DNA of 64,000 nucleotides from JBHEBG01 sp046557915 (GCF_046557915.1 NZ_JBHEBG010000008.1:28069-92068), one strand, 5' to 3'. Shown: positions 17,511 to 27,384, counted from the first letter of the stretch. Numbers and translations: made by a program. Notes: generated from the sequence alone by a model not told the origin.

Positions 17511-17514
17511 CGCT

Positions 17515-18606
17515 ATGGAAAGTGCTCCTTTAAAAAATAAAAAAATAACGGCCTTTATACTCGTAATTTTATACTTGGGCTGTATTTTTCTGTACGCACA
17601 GGACACTCCAAAAACATACATAGCCCAGAAAACGATAGATACCATCATCATTGACGGAAAACCGAACGAAATTTCATGGCAAAAAGCGAAATGGACCGAT
17701 CTTTTTATAGATATTGAGGGCGAGCTTCAACCTAAATACCATACAAAATTAAAGATGATCTGGGATACCGGTTACCTATACTTTTTTGCCGAACTTAAAG
17801 AACCTCATGTATGGGCAACACTAAAACAACGCGACACTGTTATTTTTTACAACAACGATTTTGAAATTTTTATAGACCCCCAAGGAGATACTCATAATTA
17901 TTACGAATACGAAATGAACGCCCTAAATACAGTTTGGGATCTGTTTCTATCCAAACCCTACCGAAATAATGGCACTATATTGGGCGATTGGGACTTTAAA
18001 GGATTGCGGTCTGCCGTAGATATACAAGGAACATTGAACGACCCGTCGGATACAGACGAAGGTTGGTCCTTGGAAGTTGCAATTCCCTGGTCCTTCACTA
18101 CAGCTCCCGGAGGAAAGACCAAAATTCCAGAAAATAAATTCTGGAGAATGAACTTCTCCAGGGTCAATTGGGATTTCAATCTAACAAATGGTACATATTC
18201 TAGAAAAAAGAACGCCAAAACTGGGGAATTCTTACCTGAATACAACTGGGTGTGGTCTCCGCAAGGTGTTATCAATATGCACGAACCAGAACATTGGGGC
18301 TACGTATATTTTTCTGGGGACACTGTTGGGGATAAATCAGTATTCGAGATTCCAAAAGACGAACATATCAAATGGTATCTGTATGAGATTTACAGGAACA
18401 TTAGAGCAAAGGATTCCAAAACTTCCAAATGGCAACCCATTAACACGGAAGTTTATGTAAAACCTAAGGAAATATTGGGTAAAACGGTGGTACCTATTTT
18501 GGAGAACTGCACCTTTGGGTATGTGCTTTGGGCAAAAAGTCCATTCTCAAAGAAGACATTAACTATACATAACGACGGTAAATTTGAAAGCCATGAAAAT
18601 AAATAA
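17515..18606 (+). CDS. Exported CBM9-like carbohydrate-binding protein
   Basis: This 363-residue protein has an N-terminal membrane segment ('ITAFILVILYLGCIFLYAQ', a likely signal peptide), then a CBM9-like beta-sandwich. Its marks are 'IIIDGKPNEISWQKAKWTD', 'LKMIWDTGYLYFFAELKEP', 'NNDFEIFIDPQGD..NYYEYEMNA' and a late 'W.LEVAIPW'. Proteins of this type bind sugars and are often found beside glycoside hydrolases in Bacteroidota. No catalytic residues are evident. It starts 4 nt after GH130 and overlaps the next GH92 gene by 14 nt, so translation is probably coupled. Its role may be glycan capture at the cell surface or in the periplasm, which is inference. Confidence 0.8.
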   Translation: MESAPLKNKKITAFILVILYLGCIFLYAQDTPKTYIAQKTIDTIIIDGKPNEISWQKAKWTDLFIDIEGELQPKYHTKLKMIWDTGYLYFFAELKEPHVWATLKQRDTVIFYNNDFEIFIDPQGDTHNYYEYEMNALNTVWDLFLSKPYRNNGTILGDWDFKGLRSAVDIQGTLNDPSDTDEGWSLEVAIPWSFTTAPGGKTKIPENKFWRMNFSRVNWDFNLTNGTYSRKKNAKTGEFLPEYNWVWSPQGVINMHEPEHWGYVYFSGDTVGDKSVFEIPKDEHIKWYLYEIYRNIRAKDSKTSKWQPINTEVYVKPKEILGKTVVPILENCTFGYVLWAKSPFSKKTLTIHNDGKFESHENK

Positions 18607-20944
18607 TAAGATTCTCCTTAGCCTTGTACTACTTTGTTCAGTGCTTAGCTGCACTTCGTCCGAGTCTAAAAAGGAAGAGCAAACGAATGAGCCCAAAACA
18701 GCTTTAGTAGATTATGTTAACCCGTTGATGGGCACAGACTCTTCCTTCGACCTGTCCAATGGAAATACCTACCCCGCCATTGCATTACCTTGGGGAATGA
18801 ATTTTTGGACGCCTATGACCTCCAAAATGGGAGATGGTTGGACCTACAAGTATGATGAGAACAAAATTAGAGGTATAAAACAAACCCATCAGCCTAGCCC
18901 ATGGATAAACGATTATGCCGCATTTTCTCTAATGGCCGTCACCGGTGATCTAAAATTTCAGGAAGATGAACGGGCCTCTTGGTTTTCACATAAGTCCGAA
19001 ACGGTAAAACCGCATCACTATAAAACCTATTTGGCCGATTACGATACCTCTGTGGAAGTTACCCCTACAGAACGGGCCGCCTATTTTAAGTTTACCTTCC
19101 CCGAAGATCAGTCCTATATTCTTTTGGATGCTTTCTTTAAAGGTTCCATGGTGAAAATTATCCCTGAAGAAAGAAAAATTATTGGATACTGCAGAAATAA
19201 CAGTGGTGGCGTTCCCGAAAATTTTCACAACTACTTTGTTGCTGAATTCGATAAGGATTTTGAGATAACTCATACCTGGGGAGATAAATGGGCCTTGGCC
19301 GAAAACACATTGGATAATAAAGGAGAACATGTAGGTGCCATTGTTGGTTTTAAGACCAAAAAGGGCGAAGAAGTCCACGTAAAAGTAGCATCGTCCTTTA
19401 TAAGTCCGGAGCAAGCACAACTAAATTTAGACCGGGAGATTGGCAAGGCTTCATTTGAAGAAATATTTGATAAGGCGAAACAAACGTGGGAAACAGAACT
19501 AGAAAAAATTCTGGTGGAAGATAATAATATTGACAATATTAGAACTTTCTATTCTTGCTTGTATCGCGTACTCTTGTTTCCAAGAAAAATGTACGAATTT
19601 AATAATGCCGACGAAATTGTTCATTATAGTCCTTACAACGGAAAAGTCCTTCCTGGTTATATGTTCACAGATAACGGCTTTTGGGATACATTTAGGGCGG
19701 TCTTTCCCTTTTTCAATATGGTATATCCAGAATTGAACGGTACTATAATGGAGGGTCTGGCAAATACATACAAAGAATCTGGTTGGTTACCGGAATGGGC
19801 CAGCCCGGGACATAGAGATTGCATGATAGGTTCCAATTCTGCGCCTATAATAGCCGATGCTTTTTTGAAGGGAGTAGATCTTAAAGGAACCGAAATTTTA
19901 TTGGAAGCGATGGTGAAAAATGCCACCACGGCCGCAAACCGACCCTTGTCTAATGGAAACGTCATAAAATCCGTAGGGAGGGAAGGAATAGATTATTACA
20001 ATGAATTGGGTTATGTTCCCTACGACGTTGGAATACACGAAAACGCTGCAAGAACATTGGAATACGCCTATGCCGATTTTACCATTGCCAAAATGGCGGA
20101 AAAGCTGGGAGATGAGAAATTAGCAAGCCAGTTCTACAAACGTTCATTGAACTACAAAAACCTATTTGATCCTACTACCAAATGGATGCGGGGAAAAAAT
20201 AAGGATGGTAGCTTTCAATCTCCTTTTAATCCTTTGAAATGGGGAGATGCCTTTACCGAAGGCAACAGCTTACACTATACTTGGTCTGTTTTTCATGATG
20301 TAAATGGACTGATAGCTCTAATGGGCGGAAAACAAGAGTTTGAAAATCAACTGGATTCGGTTTTTGATATGCCACCGGATTTTGATAATTCGTACTACGG
20401 ATTTACAATCCATGAGATTCGAGAAATGCAGATTATGAACATGGGCAATTATGCTCATGGCAACCAACCTATTCAACACATGATCTACCTCTACAACTAC
20501 GCTAACGCATCATACAAAACACAAGAAAAAATAAGGAAGGTGCTCACAAAACTGTATTCCGCAACCCCCGACGGATACTGCGGTGATGAAGATAATGGGC
20601 AAACTTCGGCATGGTATGTTTTTAGTGCTCTTGGTTTTTACCCCGTAACGCCGGGAGTAAACGAATATGTCATAGGGAGCCCCTTATTTAAAAAAGCCAC
20701 TATTCATTTGGAGAATGGCAACAACTTTGAAATAAACGCCCTGGAAAATTCTAAAAGCAATTTTTACATTAACTCATTGAAACTAAACGGTGAAAGTTAT
20801 TCCAAATCCTATTTAAAATTTGAAGACGTACAAAAAGGAGGTATCCTTAATTTTGATATGAGCGGCATGCCAAACAAAAGCTGGGCCTTGGGCATAACCG
20901 ATGTACCTTATTCCTTAAGTTTAAGACAAGAAATAAACCCATGA
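18593..20944 (+). CDS. GH92 alpha-mannosidase, probable alpha-1,2 type (lipoprotein)
   Basis: I start the protein at the ATG at 18593, which gives a lipobox 'SVLSC' with Cys20; a TTG start 9 nt upstream is also possible. The family start 'VDYVNPLMGTDSSF' and the motif 'EGNSLHYTWSVFHD' (acid Glu556), plus 'GDEDNGQTSAW' (Asp665, Asp667), are GH92 hallmarks. By hand alignment these match the catalytic Glu and Asp residues I recall for the Bacteroides enzyme BT3990 (E533, D642, D644), with identical spacing. His607-Glu608 in 'FTIHEIREM' falls where the alpha-1,2-specific His-Glu pair lies. The family hydrolyses alpha-mannosides with inversion and needs calcium. It probably trims mannose from glycans at the cell surface. 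It overlaps the next GH92 gene by 4 nt (ATGA). Confidence 0.88.
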   Translation: MKINNKILLSLVLLCSVLSCTSSESKKEEQTNEPKTALVDYVNPLMGTDSSFDLSNGNTYPAIALPWGMNFWTPMTSKMGDGWTYKYDENKIRGIKQTHQPSPWINDYAAFSLMAVTGDLKFQEDERASWFSHKSETVKPHHYKTYLADYDTSVEVTPTERAAYFKFTFPEDQSYILLDAFFKGSMVKIIPEERKIIGYCRNNSGGVPENFHNYFVAEFDKDFEITHTWGDKWALAENTLDNKGEHVGAIVGFKTKKGEEVHVKVASSFISPEQAQLNLDREIGKASFEEIFDKAKQTWETELEKILVEDNNIDNIRTFYSCLYRVLLFPRKMYEFNNADEIVHYSPYNGKVLPGYMFTDNGFWDTFRAVFPFFNMVYPELNGTIMEGLANTYKESGWLPEWASPGHRDCMIGSNSAPIIADAFLKGVDLKGTEILLEAMVKNATTAANRPLSNGNVIKSVGREGIDYYNELGYVPYDVGIHENAARTLEYAYADFTIAKMAEKLGDEKLASQFYKRSLNYKNLFDPTTKWMRGKNKDGSFQSPFNPLKWGDAFTEGNSLHYTWSVFHDVNGLIALMGGKQEFENQLDSVFDMPPDFDNSYYGFTIHEIREMQIMNMGNYAHGNQPIQHMIYLYNYANASYKTQEKIRKVLTKLYSATPDGYCGDEDNGQTSAWYVFSALGFYPVTPGVNEYVIGSPLFKKATIHLENGNNFEINALENSKSNFYINSLKLNGESYSKSYLKFEDVQKGGILNFDMSGMPNKSWALGITDVPYSLSLRQEINP

Positions 20945-23226
20945 AAGTAAAGTACACGTATTTTTTCCTCATAATAGCGGCTGTGGTTTCTTTGGCCTCT
21001 TGTGGTGAAAAAGAAAAAAAGGAGAAGCAAGAACTACCGGATGTTAGTTTACCTGACTTTACGCAATATGTAAACCCGTTTATCGGCACCTCCAATTTTG
21101 GAACCACCAATCCAGGCCCAATAGCGGTTAGGGGTATGGCCAACGTATCTCCATTTAACGTAGCAGGCGAAGAAAACATGCCCTTGGAGAAGGATAGTCG
21201 CTGGTTATCTACCCCCTATGTGCACGAGAATACATTTTTAACCGGTTTTAGCCATGTAAATTTAAGTGGCGTTGGTTGCCCAGAATTGGGCGTAATTTTG
21301 GCCATGCCAACCACTGGAGCATTGGAAACAGACCATTTAAAGTATGGAACAACCTATTCCGATGAGATTTCCAAGGTGGGTTATTATGCTACCCATCTTG
21401 GCAAATACAATGTTAAGGTGGAAGCCACAGCGACTACCCGTGTGGGAATCAGCAAGTACAGTTTCCCTTCTGGCGAATCTAATATATTGATTAATATGGG
21501 GCTTGGGCTTACCAATGAACAAGGGGCATCTATAAAGGTGGTATCCCCCACTGAAATTGAGGGTGTCCGTTCCGTGGGTTCTTTCTGTTATTATAAGCCA
21601 GAGGAAGCCTATCCCGTATATTTTGTTGCCAAATTTTCCAAGCCTGCAAAGGAATTCGGCATATGGAAAACGCCCAACACCCACAAAGGACCCGAAGCGG
21701 TATGGATGGGGTACAATGGTAAGACCCGATTAATGAAAGGGTACACCAAAGAGGTTGTAGGTGATAGTATTGGTGCATATATGCGTTACTCCTTTGAAGC
21801 TCCAACAGAGGTAACCTTAAAAATAGGGGTGTCTTATGTTAGTATCGCCAATGCCAGGGAGAATTTGGAAAAAGAAACCGCACAACGGACATTCGAAGAA
21901 ATTCTAAAAGCCAATATTGAGGACTGGAATCGGTACCTATCCAAAATTGAGGTGGAGGGCGGCAGTGAAGAAGATAAAACGATATTCTACACAGGCTTGT
22001 ACCATACATTGATACACCCTAACACCTTAAATGATGTAAATGGGGCATATCCTAAAATGAAAACTAGGGAAACACTTAAAACCGAAGGTACCAGATACAC
22101 CGGTTTTTCGTTGTGGGACACCTATAGAAACCTGCACCAGTTAATGAGCTTGGTATATCCCAAACAGCAGTCCAATATGGTCAATAGTATGCTTCGGATC
22201 TATGATGAAAGTGGATGGTTGCCCAAATGGGAGCTAAACGCAACGGAAACTACCACAATGGTAGGCGATCCGGCAGGGATTATACTAGCAGATACCTATC
22301 TTAAGGGAATACAAGATTTTGACGTAGAAAAAGCCTATGAAGCGATGACCAAAAGTGCCGAGAAGCAGGTTAACAACCCGTTAAGACCAGGGATAAAAGA
22401 CTATTTGGAAAAAGGGTACATAACCACTAAAACTACCAAAAGCGGTTCTGTGTCCACTACCCAAGAATATAATATTTCTGATTTTGCCATTGCCCAGTTG
22501 GCCAAGGCCCTGGAAAAACAGGAAGACCACAAAATATATACTCAGCGCTCGCTCTCCTATCGAAAGTTATTCGACACGGAATTTAATCTGCTTCGGCCTA
22601 AAAATGACGATGGCAGTTGGTTAACTCCCTATAATCCGGAATCTGGTGCCAATTTTGTAAAAAATTTAGGTTTTATTGAAGGCAACGCCTGGCAATATAC
22701 CTTTATGGTTACCCATGATACCGAGGGTTTAATTGAGCTTATGGGAGGACACGACGCATATGCAGCAAAACTCCAAGACGTTTTTGATAGGAAACAATTT
22801 GATATGGCCAATGAGCCCGATATTGCGTACCCTTACCTCTTTAATTATGTAGATGGTGAGGAATACCGTACTCAAGAATTGGTTTCTTACTTGTTGGATA
22901 CTCATTTCAAAAACGCTCCGGACGGACTCCCGGGTAATGATGATACCGGAACTATGTCTGCTTGGGCGGTCTTTTCCATGATGGGAATTTATCCGGTTAG
23001 TCCGGCGAACCCTATCTATGCAATTACATCACCGAGATTTGATAAAATTACATTACATCTAGATAGTGATTATTACAATGGGAACACGCTAGAGATAAGT
23101 AGCAATGCGTCCGAAGGACATAAAATTATTGAGGAGATTTTAATAGATGGAAAACAACACCAAGGCTACTTTATTTCGCATAATGATCTAATAAATGCCC
23201 GCTCTCTTCAATTTAAACTAAAATAA
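20941..23226 (+). CDS. GH92 alpha-mannosidase, second specificity (lipoprotein)
   Basis: This 761-residue protein has a lipobox 'SLASC' (Cys21), the GH92 start 'TQYVNPFIGTSNFGTTNPG', 'EGNAWQYTFMVTHD' (likely acid Glu580), 'NEPDIAYPYLFNY' and 'NDDTGTMSAW'. It therefore has the usual catalytic set. It lacks the 'IHEIREM' segment of its neighbour and has a shorter stretch between the EGN and NEP motifs, so its leaving-group pocket must differ. I infer another linkage such as alpha-1,3, alpha-1,4 or alpha-1,6. Pairs of GH92 enzymes with different linkage preference are common in mannan and N-glycan loci. The ATG overlaps the stop of the previous gene, and a 70-nt gap precedes the DUF4838 gene. 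Confidence 0.88.
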   Translation: MKVKYTYFFLIIAAVVSLASCGEKEKKEKQELPDVSLPDFTQYVNPFIGTSNFGTTNPGPIAVRGMANVSPFNVAGEENMPLEKDSRWLSTPYVHENTFLTGFSHVNLSGVGCPELGVILAMPTTGALETDHLKYGTTYSDEISKVGYYATHLGKYNVKVEATATTRVGISKYSFPSGESNILINMGLGLTNEQGASIKVVSPTEIEGVRSVGSFCYYKPEEAYPVYFVAKFSKPAKEFGIWKTPNTHKGPEAVWMGYNGKTRLMKGYTKEVVGDSIGAYMRYSFEAPTEVTLKIGVSYVSIANARENLEKETAQRTFEEILKANIEDWNRYLSKIEVEGGSEEDKTIFYTGLYHTLIHPNTLNDVNGAYPKMKTRETLKTEGTRYTGFSLWDTYRNLHQLMSLVYPKQQSNMVNSMLRIYDESGWLPKWELNATETTTMVGDPAGIILADTYLKGIQDFDVEKAYEAMTKSAEKQVNNPLRPGIKDYLEKGYITTKTTKSGSVSTTQEYNISDFAIAQLAKALEKQEDHKIYTQRSLSYRKLFDTEFNLLRPKNDDGSWLTPYNPESGANFVKNLGFIEGNAWQYTFMVTHDTEGLIELMGGHDAYAAKLQDVFDRKQFDMANEPDIAYPYLFNYVDGEEYRTQELVSYLLDTHFKNAPDGLPGNDDTGTMSAWAVFSMMGIYPVSPANPIYAITSPRFDKITLHLDSDYYNGNTLEISSNASEGHKIIEEILIDGKQHQGYFISHNDLINARSLQFKLK

Positions 23227-23296
23227 GGGCCCACTATTTTAACCGTTAACGACAATGAAGATTGATTACCATCCACAATAAACAAAAAGCACACTC

Positions 23297-25519
23297 ATGA
23301 AAAAAAGCGTCTTTACCCTGCTTATAAACCTAGTTTTGTTTCTTACCTGGTCGTGTACCAACAACGCTATTGAGCTCGTTAAAAATGGAGCTTCGGATTA
23401 TGAGATCGTACTTTTGGACAACTTTACCGAAGATACCCGTAAGACCGCGGAAAAACTACAGTATTATATCCATAAAATAAGCGATGTAAGTATAGAAATT
23501 GTTGATGGATCATCACAAAATAAGGATAAGTCCAAAATTTTTGTGGGCTTGTTAGATGCACCGAAACAATTGCCGCGTCAAATAAATATTAAAACCGAAG
23601 GGAAAGACCTATTTATCACCGGGGGATCCGAAAATGCCGTAAAAAATGCCGTGTACGAATTTTTGGAAAATTTCCTGGGTTGTAAATGGTATACCCCTGA
23701 AGTAGCGAAAACTCCCAATACCAAAACCATATCATTAAAACCAATCGATTATACTTACGACCCTGCAATAAATACAAGAACAGTGCATTCTAGACTCTAT
23801 TATGAAAACAAAGAATTTGCAGATCAGCAAAAAGTCACCTACGAGGCCTTTCCTTATTACGTTCCCATAGCCAGAGTACATACCTTTCATAGGTTTATGC
23901 CTGAAGAAAAATTCTACGGCGACCACCCGGAGTATTATGCCTTGCGTGGCGAAAACAGACTACCTACCCAGCTATGCCTTACCAACGAGAAGGTTTTGGA
24001 AATTGTAAAAGATTCTGTATCGGCGCTTTTCAGTAGATATCCGGATGCGGATGTTGTTTCGGTAAGTCAGGATGATAACCAACAATACTGTCAGTGCGAG
24101 AATTGTAGTAAAATTGATAAGGAAGAAGGAGGGCCATCTGGGACCATGGTTCATTTTGTAAACAAAGTAGCAGCAGATTTTCCGGAAAAAACCATTTCTA
24201 CTTTAGCTTATCAGCATACAAGAAAACCACCCAAGGTACGCCCTGCCGATAATGTACTTATAACACTTTGTTCCATAGAGTGCGACCGTAGTAGTCCTAT
24301 AGAGGCTAAGTGTACAGATTTCGCAGATGATCTTAAAGGTTGGGGGAAGTTAACGGACAATATCAGGATTTGGGATTATACCACACAGTTTACAAACTTT
24401 CTGGCTCCTTTTCCCAATATCCATACATTACAGCCCAACATTCAATTGTTTAAAGATAACAACGCTAAGTGGGTTTTTGAGCAACACAGTAACAACCCAA
24501 GTGAACTTTTTGAATTGCGGTCCTATATAACGGCCAAATTATTATGGAACCCAGATTTAAACCTCGATGCTTTACTCAGCGAGTTTACCGACGGATACTA
24601 CAAGGAAGCTGGGGTTTATGTAAAAAAATATATAGATAGAATACATGCCGAACTTAAAAAGAACGAGGATTTTTTCCTTTTTCTATATGGAGACCCTTCC
24701 GAGGCATTTTCTTCATATTTAAGTCCGGAATCGTTGGCGGAATATACTCAGATTTTTGATGCCGCTGAAAAGGCTGTGGCCTATGACCCGAAGATAGTGA
24801 GTCGTGTAAAAATGGCTCGTCTTGGGGTTGATTATGCCGTTTTAGAGGCCAGTAGAAAGAACATTTCCCCCACATACAGCCTTACTGTTCAGGATAACGT
24901 TATAAACCCAAAGGTTACCGCTCTGTTAGATAATTTTATGGAGACCACCTCCGATAACAATATAACACTAATGAACGAAATGGGTTTTACCGCTGACGAG
25001 TATGCCACCAACTATTTATCTGCCTTAGAAATTGCTCAAAAACCCAATAAAGCGAAAGGGAAAAAAGTAATTTCCGTTACCCAACCCAAAAAGTATGCCG
25101 ATGAGGATCCCATGGTCTTAACGGACGGGGCCTTGGGCGGAAGCAGTTTCTATGCCAATTGGTTGGGATATGAAGGTAACCGCATGGAGGTGATCATTGA
25201 TTTGGAGGAGGAACAAACTCTTAGTACTGTTTCCCTCGCGTTTTTGCAGGTTACCAACCATGTAGTGTTCTTTCCATCCTCGGTAACGTACCAAAGCTCT
25301 TCCGATGGAAAAAACTACCAGCCTCTGGGGGTTGTTGAAAATCCTTCTCCGTTAACCAAAACAAGTAAGGTTAACGACATACAATATTTTGACATAAACT
25401 TTAAGCCAACAAAAGCCAGATACATTAAGGTAATTGCACAAAATACCGAAACACCATATTGGCATCATGCTGCAGGATTACCATCCTGGATTTTTGCCGA
25501 TGAGATCATCATCGACTAG
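23297..25519 (+). CDS. DUF4838/GH163-type endo-beta-N-acetylglucosaminidase candidate (lipoprotein)
   Basis: This 740-residue protein has a lipobox 'LTWSC' (Cys20). Residues about 25-145 form a GH67N-like alpha/beta domain ('TAEKLQYYIHKISD', 'AVKNAVYEFLENFLGCKWYTP'). A DUF4838 TIM-barrel-like domain follows at about 180-470, with 'VSVSQDDNQQYCQCENC', 'IWDYTTQFTNFLAPFPN' and 'WVFEQHSNNPSE'. The C-terminal 140 residues form an F5/8-type C (CBM32-like) domain. Some DUF4838 proteins were assigned to GH163, which cuts the chitobiose core of complex N-glycans. Together with GH92 and GH130 this points to N-glycan or glycoprotein use. The acidic residues in 'SQDDN' and 'FEQH' are candidate catalytic positions, but I have not aligned them with a structure. 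It is the last gene of the operon and faces the RidA gene convergently. Confidence 0.75.
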   Translation: MKKSVFTLLINLVLFLTWSCTNNAIELVKNGASDYEIVLLDNFTEDTRKTAEKLQYYIHKISDVSIEIVDGSSQNKDKSKIFVGLLDAPKQLPRQINIKTEGKDLFITGGSENAVKNAVYEFLENFLGCKWYTPEVAKTPNTKTISLKPIDYTYDPAINTRTVHSRLYYENKEFADQQKVTYEAFPYYVPIARVHTFHRFMPEEKFYGDHPEYYALRGENRLPTQLCLTNEKVLEIVKDSVSALFSRYPDADVVSVSQDDNQQYCQCENCSKIDKEEGGPSGTMVHFVNKVAADFPEKTISTLAYQHTRKPPKVRPADNVLITLCSIECDRSSPIEAKCTDFADDLKGWGKLTDNIRIWDYTTQFTNFLAPFPNIHTLQPNIQLFKDNNAKWVFEQHSNNPSELFELRSYITAKLLWNPDLNLDALLSEFTDGYYKEAGVYVKKYIDRIHAELKKNEDFFLFLYGDPSEAFSSYLSPESLAEYTQIFDAAEKAVAYDPKIVSRVKMARLGVDYAVLEASRKNISPTYSLTVQDNVINPKVTALLDNFMETTSDNNITLMNEMGFTADEYATNYLSALEIAQKPNKAKGKKVISVTQPKKYADEDPMVLTDGALGGSSFYANWLGYEGNRMEVIIDLEEEQTLSTVSLAFLQVTNHVVFFPSSVTYQSSSDGKNYQPLGVVENPSPLTKTSKVNDIQYFDINFKPTKARYIKVIAQNTETPYWHHAAGLPSWIFADEIIID

Positions 25520-25539
25520 CATATTATCATTTTTTTGAA

Positions 25540-26118
25540 TTAATCGTAAACTTCTACGATCATCTCTATCTCCACAGCAATATTGCTGGGAAGGGATCCC
25601 ATACCAACCGCTGCCCGGGCATGTTTCCCGTGATCTCCAAATATGGCCACCATTAGATCGGAATATCCATTGATAACTTTTGGGTGATCGGTAAAATCGG
25701 GAGCAGCATTTACCATCCCCTTAACTTTTACAATGCGTTTTACTTTATTAAGATTTCCCAATTCATGCTTCAAGACAGAGAGTTGGTTTATGGCCGTAGT
25801 TCTTGCGGCCTCGTACCCTTCTTCAATAGTAAGGTCTGCTCCTAGCTTACCTTTAATATATTCGCCATCTGATTTCAATGGCCCCTTACCGGACAGAAAT
25901 ATGAGATCTCCTGTATGCACAGCATTTACGAAATTAGCCACAGGAGCCGAAGGAGGGTTTAACTGAATTCCCAACTCCTTAATTTTTGCTTCGGGATCGT
26001 AATTAGGATCTGCGGTTTCTACCTCAACAGCCTGTTTTTCAACTTCCGCATTATTTTTTACTTCCGTTTTGCAAGAAATAAGCGCTAAAAACAGCGTTGC
26101 TATTATTATATTTTTCAT
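25540..26118 (-). CDS. RidA (YjgF) family protein with a lipoprotein signal
   Basis: This 192-residue protein carries a lipobox 'ALISC' (Cys16), a spacer rich in charged residues, then a RidA domain from about residue 55 ('AVHTGDLIFLSGKGPL', 'HARAAVGMGSLPSNIAVEIEM'). The conserved Arg in 'HARAAVG' and Glu in 'VEIEM' correspond to the pair needed for imine deamination in active RidA proteins. RidA normally works in the cytosol on enamines/imines released by PLP enzymes. Here it should be tethered in the periplasm or at the surface. It is 31 nt downstream of a SelA-like PLP enzyme, and a second RidA lies on that gene's other side, so the three probably act together. Confidence 0.88.
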   Translation of the reverse strand: MKNIIIATLFLALISCKTEVKNNAEVEKQAVEVETADPNYDPEAKIKELGIQLNPPSAPVANFVNAVHTGDLIFLSGKGPLKSDGEYIKGKLGADLTIEEGYEAARTTAINQLSVLKHELGNLNKVKRIVKVKGMVNAAPDFTDHPKVINGYSDLMVAIFGDHGKHARAAVGMGSLPSNIAVEIEMIVEVYD

Positions 26119-26149
26119 TTGAAGAATTCTTTCTATTTAACTTTTATCC

Positions 26150-27364
26150 TTAAGCATTGGACAGGATTTCCTTAACCCTGTTGGCAACAATACGTTCTTG
26201 GCCAGGAGCCATCATCCAGGTGGTGATTCCTACCATTTCCTCGTTCCCAACAGTTTCTATGGACGGATGTCCATCTCGTAGTTGCTTCCGCATTTCGTCC
26301 TTTGTTATTTTTACTACATTTTCATCCCACATAATTTTTAAACTAGGCACATGGTTGGCATGGGGAGGTACATGTATTACCGTCTCCACGCCCTTAACGG
26401 ATGCAGCACTATCACTGATCAGTTTAATTTGGTTCTCCCAAAGTGCCCATTCTTCCTTATGATCCCGGGCCAAATATAATTCTAAGGCCACCAACATACC
26501 CAGTACCTCTTCTTTATTTACTTTCATACCCCTGGCAATAGTAGTACCGCGTGGCGGTGTATGTAAGCGTGCTGCCTCAATGTACTTTCTTTTGCCCAAT
26601 AACAAGCCTGCACTCTGTGGTCCTCTAATGCCTTTACCGCCAGAAAATGCTACAAGATCGAAGCCCATTTTAGTAAATTTAAAGAGATTTTCCACAGGTG
26701 GCACATCCGCTGCACAATCAATAAAGGTAGGAATATTATGTTTTTTTCCCAAGGCAACAAATTCTTCGCGCTTTATCTGCCCATCGTCTGTATTGGCATT
26801 TAAAAACCAAAGCATTGCCGTATTTTTATTGATAGCTTTTTCGAGATCTTTGGTAGTTTCTACCTGAACTATCTTTGATCCGGTATTGATTAAGGCATGG
26901 GTATATCCTATATCATGTGCTTTCTGAACGATAACTTCGTTTTTAAGTCCGGTTGTATCTGGTAACTGTGCTACTTTTTTATTATCCATACCACAAATAA
27001 CCCCGGCCAAACCAATAGTCATTGCACCGAAGGCTCCGGAGGAAACCGTGGCATACTCACAATCCAACAAAGTGGCTATCCTTTCCCCTACCTTATCATG
27101 GAGCTGGTCTAAATTTACATATTCCGTTGCTCCGTATTTAATGGCCTCAACAACTTCTTTTTGCATCAAAGAACCCGTCATAGAGGTGTAAGTGCCTGCG
27201 GCGTTTATAAATGTCCGTACACCCAACTCCTTAAAAAAATCGCGGGCCAGAGGTGGTGCAACCGTACGTTCCAAAACGTTTGCAGATACTATTCCCGTGC
27301 CCAACATACCGCCCACTAAAGGTAGGGCAGACAATGTTTTTAATACTTTTCTTCTACTACTCAT
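26150..27364 (-). CDS. Exported SelA-like PLP-dependent lyase/aminotransferase (DgaE-type)
   Basis: This 404-residue protein starts 'MSSRRKVLKTLSALPLVGG', a twin-arginine-type signal. The body follows the SelA-like PLP fold: 'FINAAGTYTSMTGSLM', 'YVNLDQLHDKVGERIA', 'TVSSGAFGAMTIGL', and 'FSGGKGIRGPQSAGLL', whose Lys should bind PLP. Relatives include D-glucosaminate-6-phosphate ammonia-lyase (DgaE) and uncharacterised partners of EF_0837-type amidohydrolases. An amidohydrolase of that kind is encoded at 30066-31334. Tat export makes sense for an enzyme folded around PLP in the cytoplasm. It probably eliminates ammonia or otherwise releases an enamine from an amino acid or amino sugar acid, with RidA finishing the step. 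The substrate is not determined. Confidence 0.8.
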   Translation of the reverse strand: MSSRRKVLKTLSALPLVGGMLGTGIVSANVLERTVAPPLARDFFKELGVRTFINAAGTYTSMTGSLMQKEVVEAIKYGATEYVNLDQLHDKVGERIATLLDCEYATVSSGAFGAMTIGLAGVICGMDNKKVAQLPDTTGLKNEVIVQKAHDIGYTHALINTGSKIVQVETTKDLEKAINKNTAMLWFLNANTDDGQIKREEFVALGKKHNIPTFIDCAADVPPVENLFKFTKMGFDLVAFSGGKGIRGPQSAGLLLGKRKYIEAARLHTPPRGTTIARGMKVNKEEVLGMLVALELYLARDHKEEWALWENQIKLISDSAASVKGVETVIHVPPHANHVPSLKIMWDENVVKITKDEMRKQLRDGHPSIETVGNEEMVGITTWMMAPGQERIVANRVKEILSNA

Positions 27365-27384
27365 GATTGTTTTTTTTATGTCCT

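Noticed and set aside
20440..20480. The first GH92 has GNQP where many relatives have GNEP, suggesting loss of the acid catalyst as in mannose-phosphate-uncapping GH92 enzymes.
   Set aside because: Spacing to the DED motif shows that the acid Glu is the one in EGN (Glu556), which is present. The GNQP position is not the catalytic acid.
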